Source: JAGWBF01 sp965116325
Lineage (GTDB): Bacteria > Chloroflexota > Dehalococcoidia > Lucifugimonadales > JAGWBF01
Assembly: GCA_965116325.1 (NCBI GenBank)
Contig: OZ220675.1
Location: 1,178,001 to 1,242,000, forward strand
DNA length: 64,000 bases
Direction of reading: 5' to 3'
In this document: positions 1 through 7,078 of the stretch, in pieces
How the letters are laid out: each line of letters begins with the position of its first letter
Position numbering within the stretch: position 1 is the first letter of the stretch
The notes under the pieces: model-generated
Database searches by the model: none
What the model saw: the letters and a program-made list of their open reading frames with translations, nothing else
What the model was told of the DNA's origin: nothing
Position numbers and translations under genes: made by a program

Positions 1-365
1 TCCAGCGGCGCGTCGCTCAGCCAGTTTGTGTTCTCGGTCCAGTTGGGTCCGTCCGTAGCGTTGTAGAGGGCAACCAGGGCCTCCCTGTCCGTTTCAACGG
101 ACGTCTCGTCGGGCGTGGGGAGGGGTTCCGGTGTCTCCGTAGCGGAGGTCTCAGCGGCGGCCGTAGGTTCCACCGTCTCCGGCGCAGAGGTCGCAGCCGC
201 GGCCGCGCCGCTCTCGCCTCGGGGCTCCGCCGGCGACCCGGACGGTCCGGAGTCGCAGCCGACGAGCGCCGCGGAAAGGACCAACGAGGTAAGCATCAGC
301 AAAAGGGAAGCGCGAGTTGGTCGAGGTCGCCATCGGGCAAGCCTCGCAATACAGCGGGTATGCAC
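1..365 (-). CDS. LRR-family lipoprotein, N-terminal part (cut by window edge)
   Basis: Only the first ~120 codons are present; the gene continues past base 1. The chosen GTG at 365 gives an Arg-rich n-region, a hydrophobic stretch and a lipobox ending ALVGC, so the product should be a lipid-anchored exported protein. An ATG at 296 is an alternative start. After the Cys comes an Ala/Pro/Thr/Glu-rich linker, then DREALVALYNATDGPNW and NWLSDAPL. This is the same cap that precedes the leucine-rich repeats in the four genes to its right, so this is the fifth member of the tandem family. The function is unknown; a surface-exposed binding protein is inferred. Confidence 0.75.
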   Translation of the reverse strand, partial: MHTRCIARLARWRPRPTRASLLLMLTSLVLSAALVGCDSGPSGSPAEPRGESGAAAAATSAPETVEPTAAAETSATETPEPLPTPDETSVETDREALVALYNATDGPNWTENTNWLSDAPL

Positions 366-390
366 CCGTTTAGCTGATTGACGCTGAGGG

Positions 391-2286
391 TCAGGACGTA
401 CAGAACGGCAGGCCCAGTTCGTCGAAGTCGTTAGAGCCCAAATCACTTAGCGCCTCCGGTATGCAGCCGCTGAGGTCGTTGCCAGCCAGGGTCAGCCTCA
501 CCAGCCTGGGGATTTGGCCCAGCTCCGGTGGGATTGCTCCGCTCAGCTGGTTGTTCTCAAGATCCAGCAGTAGCAGGTTGGTAAGCTGGCCGAGTGCGCT
601 GGGTATCTCTCCGCTCAGCTGGTTTCCATCGAGATCAAGTTTTCTCAGATTGGAGAGTTGGCCCAACTCCGGTGGGATTGCTCCGCTCAGTTGGTTGTCA
701 CGGAGGTACAGCTCTCTCAGGTTGAAGAGTTGGCCCAGTGCAGCCGGGATCGCTCCGGTCAGTTGGCTGTTGGTGATGTACAGCTCCTGCAAGTTGGAAA
801 GTTGGCCCAACTCGGGTGGGATTGCCCCGCTCAGTTGGTTGCCTCCGAGGTTCAGTTCTCTCAGGTTGGCGAGTTGGCCCAACTCAGGTGGGATTGCTCC
901 ACTGAGTCGGTTACGGGAGAGGTCCAGATCCTCCAGGTTGGCGAGCTGTCCCAGCTCGGGCGGTATCGCCCCACTCAGATCGTTGCGGTAGAAGGTCAGC
1001 TTCATCAGGCTGGAGAGTTGGCCCAGCTCAGCCGGGATCGCTCCGCTCAAGTCATTGAAGTAGAGGCTAAGAGTTACCAAGTTGGAGAGTTGCCCCAACT
1101 CTGCCGGGACCGCTCCGCTCAAGTCGTTGAAGTCGAGGTTCAGAGTTACCAGGCTGGAGAGTTGTCCCAACTCTGCCGGGACCGCTCCGCTGAGTTGGTT
1201 GTCTCGGAGGTTCAGAGTTACCAGGTTGGAGAGTTGCCCCAGCTCTGCCGGAATCGCTCCGCTCAGATCGTTGTCTTCGAGGGTCAACGTTACCAGGTTG
1301 GAGAGTTGGCCCAACTCGGCCGGAATCGAGCCACTCAACTCGTTGTCATAGAGGAGCAGCTCCTCCAGGTTAGAGAGTTGGCCCAGTTCCGCCGGGATAG
1401 CTCCACTGATATCGTTGAGGTCGAGGTTCAAGCTCACTAGGTTGGAGAGTTGGCCCAACTCAGCAGGGATCGCTCCGCTCAGGTCGTTGCGAGCCATGTG
1501 CAAGCGTGTCAGTTCCGAGAGTTGGCCCAGCTCGGCCGGGATTTCGCCGGTCAGATCGTTGTCGTTAAGAAGCAGCAACTTCAGCTTGGAGAGTTGGCCC
1601 AGCTCGGCCGGTATCGCTCCAGTCAACTCGTTGTCGGTGAGATTCAACTCTTCCAGCTTGGAGAGTTGGCCCAGCTCGGCGGGTATCACTCCTCTCAACG
1701 GGTTGGAGTTGAAGAAGCTGTGCCAGAAGTCCCTGTTCAGGAGCAGACGTTTCAGTTCGGAGAGTTGGCCCAGCTCGGGAGGCAGCTTTCCGCCCACGCG
1801 GTTGTTCCCGAGTTGCAACTCGGTTACGCGCCCCAGGTCGTCGGTAATGACGCCGTACCATTCGCTAATGGGCCTGTCGCTCAGCCAGTTGTCGTTGGTT
1901 GACCACTCGGGTCCGTCCGTGGCGTGGTAGAAGGCAACCAGCGCCTCTCTGTCCGGTTCAGACTCGGGCACAGTTTCCGGTGTCTCCGTAGGTCCAGGTT
2001 GAGGTGTGGCCGTGGGCGCAGTCGTGGCCGTGGGTTCCGGCGTATTGGTGGCAGTGGACTCAGGTACAGCAGTTGACGTGGGGCGGGGCGTGTCGGTGAC
2101 GGTAGGCGCGGGCGCAGCCGTGGCCGTGGGTTCCGGCGTGGCGGCGGCAGTGGACTCAGGCACAGTCGTCGCCGTCTCACCCTCACTGGTAGGAGTGGTG
2201 GGAAACGATGGTGAACCGGAGTCGCATCCGAAGAGAGCCGCGGCAAGGACCAAAGAGAGGCTTATGGCAATCAGCTTTCTTGTCAT
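391..2286 (-). CDS. Leucine-rich-repeat lipoprotein (about 19 repeats)
   Basis: A 631-residue protein starting MTRKLIAISLSLVLAAAL, with lipobox LFGC (Cys21), which predicts a lipid-anchored exported protein. Residues ~25-110 are a Pro/Thr/Glu-rich tether. A cap DREALVAFYHATDGPEW follows, then about 19 repeats of 24 residues of the type LxLxxNxLSGAIPAELGQLSNL (plant-type LRR spacing), closed by CIPEAL and a C-terminal Cys. The repeats are also near-repeats at the DNA level (72 bases), which invites copy-number change. ATG 2286 is preferred over a GTG nine bases upstream. Ligand and role are not known. Confidence 0.85.
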   Translation of the reverse strand: MTRKLIAISLSLVLAAALFGCDSGSPSFPTTPTSEGETATTVPESTAAATPEPTATAAPAPTVTDTPRPTSTAVPESTATNTPEPTATTAPTATPQPGPTETPETVPESEPDREALVAFYHATDGPEWSTNDNWLSDRPISEWYGVITDDLGRVTELQLGNNRVGGKLPPELGQLSELKRLLLNRDFWHSFFNSNPLRGVIPAELGQLSKLEELNLTDNELTGAIPAELGQLSKLKLLLLNDNDLTGEIPAELGQLSELTRLHMARNDLSGAIPAELGQLSNLVSLNLDLNDISGAIPAELGQLSNLEELLLYDNELSGSIPAELGQLSNLVTLTLEDNDLSGAIPAELGQLSNLVTLNLRDNQLSGAVPAELGQLSSLVTLNLDFNDLSGAVPAELGQLSNLVTLSLYFNDLSGAIPAELGQLSSLMKLTFYRNDLSGAIPPELGQLANLEDLDLSRNRLSGAIPPELGQLANLRELNLGGNQLSGAIPPELGQLSNLQELYITNSQLTGAIPAALGQLFNLRELYLRDNQLSGAIPPELGQLSNLRKLDLDGNQLSGEIPSALGQLTNLLLLDLENNQLSGAIPPELGQIPRLVRLTLAGNDLSGCIPEALSDLGSNDFDELGLPFCTS

Positions 2287-2334
2287 TTCAGCCACTCATA
2301 TCCAGCGCTTCACTCCACGGAAATCTAGTTCTCA

Positions 2335-3300
2335 TCAGCAGGACGGCAGGCCCAACTCGTCAAGGTCATTCTCATCCACATCCCGTAGTGCGTCCGGCAC
2401 GCAGCCGGTGAGATTGTTGCCGGCCAGGTACAACTCCTCCAGGTTGGAGAGTTGGCCCAGATCGCTCGGTATCTCCCCGCTCAGCTCGTTGTCATCGAGG
2501 TGCAAGACCTCCAGGTTGGAGAGTCGGCCCAGCTCCGCCGGTACGTCCCCGCTCAGCTCGTTGCCATAGAGGTACAAGACCTCCATGTCGGAGAGTTGGC
2601 CCAACTCCGCCGGTACCTCCCCGCTGAAGCCGTTGTCCGCGAGATCCAGGTGACCCAGGTAGGAGAGTTGCGCCAGTTCGGCCGGGATCGCTCCGGTCAA
2701 ATTGTTGTCTCCGAGGGACAAGTGCTGCATGTTGGGGAGTTGGCCCAGTTCGGCTGGTACCTCGCCGCTCAACCGGTTGTTGCCGAGAGCCAGCCCGGCC
2801 AAGCCGGAGAGTTGGACAAGTTCAAGCGGGATGCTTCCGCTCAACTCGTTGCCATAGAGGTCCAGCCAGAATAGATGGGAGAGCTGGGCCAGCTCGACCG
2901 GGACCTCCCCATTCAACCCGTTCGCCTGGAGCGTGATTTCGCCTACGCGGCCGACCCAGTCCCTGGGCACATCGGATTCCTCGGCGAAGGTTTCCACCCC
3001 GTGCCACTCGCCAAGGGGCTTGTCGCTCAGCCAGTTGTCACTGTTCGTCCAGTTGGGTCCGTCCGTGGCGTTGTAGAAGGCAACCAGGGCTTCCCTGTCG
3101 GTTTCGACGGAGGTCTGGTCGGGCGTGGCGATGGACTCCGTTGTTTCAGCGGTCGTAGGCGTAGACGCGGCGGAGGTTGCCAGTGTTGGAGTCGCAGCTT
3201 GATCAGCGTCGGGGGGCTCCGAGGAGCCCTCTCCGCCGCAGGCCAGGAGAGCCGTGGCAAGAACCAAGGAGAGGCCTATGGCAATCAGCCTTCTTGTCAT
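2335..3300 (-). CDS. Leucine-rich-repeat lipoprotein (about 8 repeats)
   Basis: A 321-residue member of the same family. ATG 3300 is chosen because a strong GGAGGGG lies just upstream and MTRRLIAIGLSLVLATALLAC is a clean signal peptide with lipobox LLAC (Cys21). A longer in-frame extension to 3393 lacks any signal. The tether is short, the cap reads DREALVAFYNATDGPNW, and 7-8 LRR units follow with a CVPDAL C-cap. Its last ~70 codons are almost identical to those of the gene ending at 4680, the result of a recent duplication or gene conversion. Export and a surface-binding role are inferred from architecture. Confidence 0.85.
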   Translation of the reverse strand: MTRRLIAIGLSLVLATALLACGGEGSSEPPDADQAATPTLATSAASTPTTAETTESIATPDQTSVETDREALVAFYNATDGPNWTNSDNWLSDKPLGEWHGVETFAEESDVPRDWVGRVGEITLQANGLNGEVPVELAQLSHLFWLDLYGNELSGSIPLELVQLSGLAGLALGNNRLSGEVPAELGQLPNMQHLSLGDNNLTGAIPAELAQLSYLGHLDLADNGFSGEVPAELGQLSDMEVLYLYGNELSGDVPAELGRLSNLEVLHLDDNELSGEIPSDLGQLSNLEELYLAGNNLTGCVPDALRDVDENDLDELGLPSC

Positions 3301-3386
3301 TTCATCCCCTCCTAACCCCCGCATGCAGGATGCCCCCATCGAGACAAGGCTGCCTCGCGCTTGATTCCACAGAAAGCCTCTGAGCA

Positions 3387-4631
3387 TCAGCAAAACTCCA
3401 AGCCGTCGGTGGAGATGCGCGCATCACGCAACTCGCCAGGCACGCACCCGCTCAACCGGTTGCCAGAAGTGTTCAGCCTTCGCAAGCTGGCGAGGCTGCC
3501 CAATTCCGGGGGTATCTCTCCACTCAGCCGGTTGCGGTCGAGGAACAGAAACTCCAGGCTGGCGAGGTTGCCCAGCTCGGAGGGTATCTCTCCGCTCAAC
3601 CGATTGCCGGAGAGTTCCAGAGACCGCAGGTTGGCGAGGCTGCCCAGCTCGGCGGGTATCTCTCCACTCAAGTCGTTGGAGGAGAGCTTCAACCATTCGA
3701 GCCTGGCGAGATTGCCCAGCTTCGGGGGTATCGCTCCGGTCAATTCGTTCCCCTGTAGTGACAGATTTGCCAGGTTGGAGAGTTGTCCCAGCTCCGGCGG
3801 TATCTCGCCGCTCAGTTCGTTACGGTTGAGTTCCAGTATTTCGAGGTTGACGAGGTTGCCCAGTTCAGCGGGTATCTCTCCGCTCAACTTGTTTCGGTAG
3901 AGGCGCAGCCATTCGAGGTTGGCGAGGTTGCCCAGCTCCGAGGGTATCTCTCCGGTCAGCTCGTTTGAGGAGATTTTCAACCCTTTGAGGCTGGCGAGGT
4001 TGCCCAGCTCCGGGGGGATCTCTCCGCCCAGTTGGTTCTGGTAGAGAGAGAGTCTCTCCAGACTGGCAAGGTTGCCCAGCTCCGGGGGGATCTCTCCGCT
4101 CAACTGATTGTCGTAGAGATAGAGACTCTCCAGGCTGGCGAGGTTGCCCAGTTCAGCGGGTATCTCCCCGCTCAATTCGTTGGAGGATAGGTCCAGCGAG
4201 GTGATCCTACCCGTGGGGTCGGCGCTGACGCCGTGCCACGTGACAAGCGGCCTGTCGCTCAGCCAATTGTCGTTGTCTGTCCAGTTGGGGCCGTCCGTGG
4301 CGTTGTAGAGGGCGATCAGCGCGTCCCTATCCTGCGAAGCCATGGGTTGCAACGTGGGCATCGGTGTAGCCGAGGGTTGGGGTGTGCTGGTGGGCGCATC
4401 GGTGGCAGTGTCCCTCTCAGGCTGAGACGTCGGTGTGGCCGAGAGTTGGGGTGTGCTGGTGGACGTATCGGTGGCAGTGTTCTTCTCAGCCTGGGCTGTC
4501 TCAGGCGTGGGTGTGAGTGAAGACGCGGCTCGATCGACGGGGAGTGATTCCGACGGCTCATCCGTGCCGCATGCCAGGAGAGCCGCGGCAAGAACCAGGG
4601 AGAGGATTACGGCAATCAGTCTTCTTGTCAT
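3387..4631 (-). CDS. Leucine-rich-repeat lipoprotein (about 11 repeats)
   Basis: A 414-residue protein with signal MTRRLIAVILSLVLAAALLAC (Cys21 lipobox) and a tether containing two copies of a DTATDAPTSTPQPSATP-like segment. The cap is DRDALIALYNATDGPNW. About 11 LRR units follow with the variant consensus LSGEIPPELGNLASL rather than the LGQL type of its neighbours, so it is an older branch of the family. A GGAG sits eight bases before ATG 4631, which decides the start over GTG 4640. The C-cap is CVPGEL and the protein ends in Cys. Confidence 0.85.
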   Translation of the reverse strand: MTRRLIAVILSLVLAAALLACGTDEPSESLPVDRAASSLTPTPETAQAEKNTATDTSTSTPQLSATPTSQPERDTATDAPTSTPQPSATPMPTLQPMASQDRDALIALYNATDGPNWTDNDNWLSDRPLVTWHGVSADPTGRITSLDLSSNELSGEIPAELGNLASLESLYLYDNQLSGEIPPELGNLASLERLSLYQNQLGGEIPPELGNLASLKGLKISSNELTGEIPSELGNLANLEWLRLYRNKLSGEIPAELGNLVNLEILELNRNELSGEIPPELGQLSNLANLSLQGNELTGAIPPKLGNLARLEWLKLSSNDLSGEIPAELGSLANLRSLELSGNRLSGEIPSELGNLASLEFLFLDRNRLSGEIPPELGSLASLRRLNTSGNRLSGCVPGELRDARISTDGLEFC

Positions 4632-4679
4632 TTCAGCCACTCCTATCCAGCGCTTTACTCCACGGAAATCTAGTTCTCA

Positions 4680-6401
4680 TCAGCAGGACGGCAGGCCCAA
4701 CTCGTCAAGGTCGTTCTCATCCACATCCCGTAGTGCGTCCGGCACGCAGCCGGTGAAATTGTTGCCGGCCAGGTACAACTCCTCCAGGTTGGAGAGTTGG
4801 CCCAGTTCGCTCGGTATCTCCCCGCTCAGCTCGTTGTAATCGAGGTGCAAGACCTCCAGGTTGGAGAGTCGGCCCAGCTCCGCCGGTACCTCCCCGCTCA
4901 GGTGGTTGTTGCTAAGGTCCAGGTAGTCCAGCTTGGAGAGTCGGCCCAGTTCAGCCGGGATCGCTCCGCTCAGCTGGTTGTTGTAGGCGGACAGATGCTC
5001 GAGGTTGGAGAGATGGCCCAGTTCGACCGGTATCTCTCCGCTTAATTCGTTATTGCTGAGTTCCAGGCCGTCCAGGTAGGAGAGTTGGCCCAACTCAGGC
5101 GGGATGTTTCCGCTCAGCCGGTTGTCGCGGAGGTCCAGCCAGGCCAAGTCGGAAAGTTGCCCCAGCTCGGCCGGTATTCCTCCGCTCAAGTCGTTGTCGA
5201 GAAGAGCCAGACCCTCCAGGGAGGAGAGTCGGCCAAGTTCAGGCGGGATGTTTCCGCTAAGCTGGTTTCGGAAGAGGTCCAGCCATTCCAGGTCGGAGAG
5301 TTGCCCCAGCTCGGCCGGAAGTCCTCCAGTCAACCCGTTCTCCGAAAGCACAAGGGCGACGACGCGCCCAGCGTCGGTTTCCACCCCGTACCATTCGCCA
5401 AGGGGCTCGTCGCTCAGCCAGTTGTCGCTGTTCGTCCAGTTGGGTCCGTCCGTGGCGTTGTAGAGGGCAATCAGGGCTTCCCGGTCCGTTTCGGCGGAGG
5501 TCGAATCGAGCGCAGGTATGAGTGCCCGTGTTGCCGCAGCTGTAGGTTTGGGCGTAGCGGCGGGCGCGGCAGTGGGCGCGGGCTCAAGGGCCGGTCCTGC
5601 GGAGGTCGCGTCGGACTCCTCTGCGTCGCAGATGCTGACGTCGCGCTCCAACTCGGATTCGAGCTGCCGTGTAAGCGCAATGCATGCCGCATCAGCCCGC
5701 TCCTCCAGTTCCGGGGCAGACGGACCGGATTCCAGGGAGTCGACCGCCTCAGAGAAGTCGGCAAGTTCATCCCGATCCCCGATGTTTGTGTCCGTGCCCT
5801 GCACGGTTTCCACAGACTCCTGAAAAAGTTGAAGAACTTCCCTGGCTGTCGCTATATATTCGTCGTGCAAGTCGGAGAGATGCTCCGGGGGCGCTAGGCG
5901 CGACATTTCGTCGAAAGAGTCCCTGATAATGCTCAGGAGCTCGCCGTAAAGGCCCGTGGTTGCCTGCAATATGGTTTCGGCGACCTCGCTCGCGAACGCC
6001 ACGTCTTCCTGTGACCAGGATTCGCTGGTCTCGAGCGCGAAGAAGCGCTCAGCTTCTTCAGCGGAGTAGGGAGGATTGGAGAAGAAGGCGCCGAACGCCG
6101 CTTCGCCCTCCTCCTGCTGGGTGGCAGCGATTTCCTCCATGGCAGCCGCGTATTCCTCGGTTCTTAGCTCCCCGCCCTCCTGCATCTGAGCATCTTGGGT
6201 TGGCTCAGCTGTGGGCTCCGTTGTGCCAGACCCAGCCCCTCCCCTTGAGGGCTGTTCGGCTGAGCCACCGTCTCCGCCGCCACAGGCCACAAGCGTGGCT
6301 GTTAGCAGTGCTACCAGCATCAGCGCAGGGATCCAACGTATGAACGCTGCTACTGACGGGCCCTGAGGTCCCGGTGCATACGGACGTTGGCATTTGTCCA
6401 T
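4680..6401 (-). CDS. LRR lipoprotein with extra N-terminal helical domain
   Basis: A 573-residue protein. ATG 6401 is preceded by GGAGGAG at good spacing; an in-frame TTG at 6422 is unlikely. The signal peptide ends in LVAC (Cys40). Residues ~70-270 form a domain absent from the sister proteins. It is Glu/Ala/Leu-rich and predicted helical, with two Cys near its end (DAACIAL and VSICD). An Ala/Pro/Thr linker, the cap DREALIALYNATDGPNW and about nine LRR units follow. It is a fusion of the family module to a helical domain of unknown function. The gene starts 18 bases after the small HTH gene, so co-transcription is likely. Confidence 0.85.
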   Translation of the reverse strand: MDKCQRPYAPGPQGPSVAAFIRWIPALMLVALLTATLVACGGGDGGSAEQPSRGGAGSGTTEPTAEPTQDAQMQEGGELRTEEYAAAMEEIAATQQEEGEAAFGAFFSNPPYSAEEAERFFALETSESWSQEDVAFASEVAETILQATTGLYGELLSIIRDSFDEMSRLAPPEHLSDLHDEYIATAREVLQLFQESVETVQGTDTNIGDRDELADFSEAVDSLESGPSAPELEERADAACIALTRQLESELERDVSICDAEESDATSAGPALEPAPTAAPAATPKPTAAATRALIPALDSTSAETDREALIALYNATDGPNWTNSDNWLSDEPLGEWYGVETDAGRVVALVLSENGLTGGLPAELGQLSDLEWLDLFRNQLSGNIPPELGRLSSLEGLALLDNDLSGGIPAELGQLSDLAWLDLRDNRLSGNIPPELGQLSYLDGLELSNNELSGEIPVELGHLSNLEHLSAYNNQLSGAIPAELGRLSKLDYLDLSNNHLSGEVPAELGRLSNLEVLHLDYNELSGEIPSELGQLSNLEELYLAGNNFTGCVPDALRDVDENDLDELGLPSC

Positions 6402-6418
6402 CTTAGTTACTCCTCCAT

Positions 6419-6664
6419 TCAATCAGTGAGCAGGTGCCCGAGTCCCATGCTCTCGGCCAACTCGTACAGCGCCCTGCGGTGCTGGTAGTTCGGCCTCGTC
6501 CTGCCTTCGGCCCATCGCCATACGGTGTGCCGGTAAGTGCCGAGGCGACGGGCTATGTCCGACCAGGACAGGCCCGACTCCCGTTGGAACCGCCTGAGAC
6601 GCTGCGGGAAGTCCACCGGGATTGCGTAGGTTTCTCTGCTGTGACGGATGCGCTGTCGCGGCAT
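6419..6664 (-). CDS. Small helix-turn-helix protein
   Basis: An 81-residue basic protein. SGLSWSDIARRLGTYRHTVW followed by RWAEGRTRPN reads as a Cro/C1-type (XRE) helix-turn-helix covering residues ~30-60, and the C-terminal helix is YELAESMGLGHLL. ATG 6664 has AGAGAGG eight bases upstream. It is the first gene of the leftward LRR transcription unit and directly precedes the fused LRR lipoprotein, so a local regulator is the simplest reading. No target is known. Confidence 0.7.
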   Translation of the reverse strand: MPRQRIRHSRETYAIPVDFPQRLRRFQRESGLSWSDIARRLGTYRHTVWRWAEGRTRPNYQHRRALYELAESMGLGHLLTD

Positions 6665-7078
6665 CGAGCCGACCTCTCTTGCGTTTCAGGCCTACGCTAT
6701 GCAGGCTCATCGACGCGCCTCCGTCTCCCTCTGGGCCTTACCCCGTCATCCCTCCAACTCCTGATGGCGAGGCGATAGGCCTCAGCGCCAGAGCCACGAC
6801 GGTAACGAGCGCGAATCCCGCCCACGCTACCGGTCTCATATCGACACATTTGAAGATGCGTTCAAGTATTTTGGCTTCCCTCCTTTTGCAGTGAGGGAGG
6901 CGGTGTGATCGTCACCTTTACCGGGCATACTCCCTAACGATTCTATCACCGGGCGTATTTCCAATAGCTCACTTTCCTTGAAATATTCGGTAACTATTTG
7001 TTACTATCGTCTAGATGCGGCAGAATTGGCCCTGCTGACGCCGTTTCCTTCCCCCGGCAGCAGGCCAGTCGAGGTGAC
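6665..7078. other. Divergent intergenic region between HTH gene and sensor kinase
   Basis: This 414-base spacer separates the leftward HTH/LRR unit from the rightward kinase. No coding signal is convincing on either strand. The right part is AT-rich and holds a candidate promoter and a palindrome (separate entries). A short CCCTCC/GGGAGG inverted repeat lies near 6883-6901 without a U-tract. Confidence 0.4.
6978..7007 (+). promoter_or_regulatory. Candidate sigma70 promoter with internal palindrome
   Basis: TTGAAA (6978-6983), an 18-base spacer, then TACTAT (7002-7007). The spacer carries GTAAC-TATTT-GTTAC, a perfect 5-bp inverted repeat at 6990-7004 that would occlude the -10 region if bound. 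It lies ~70 bases before the kinase start. Confidence 0.4.

Noticed and set aside
391..2286. DNA-level 72-base tandem repeats as a mobile or CRISPR-like element
   Set aside because: The periodicity is fully explained by the 24-residue leucine-rich repeats of the encoded protein.
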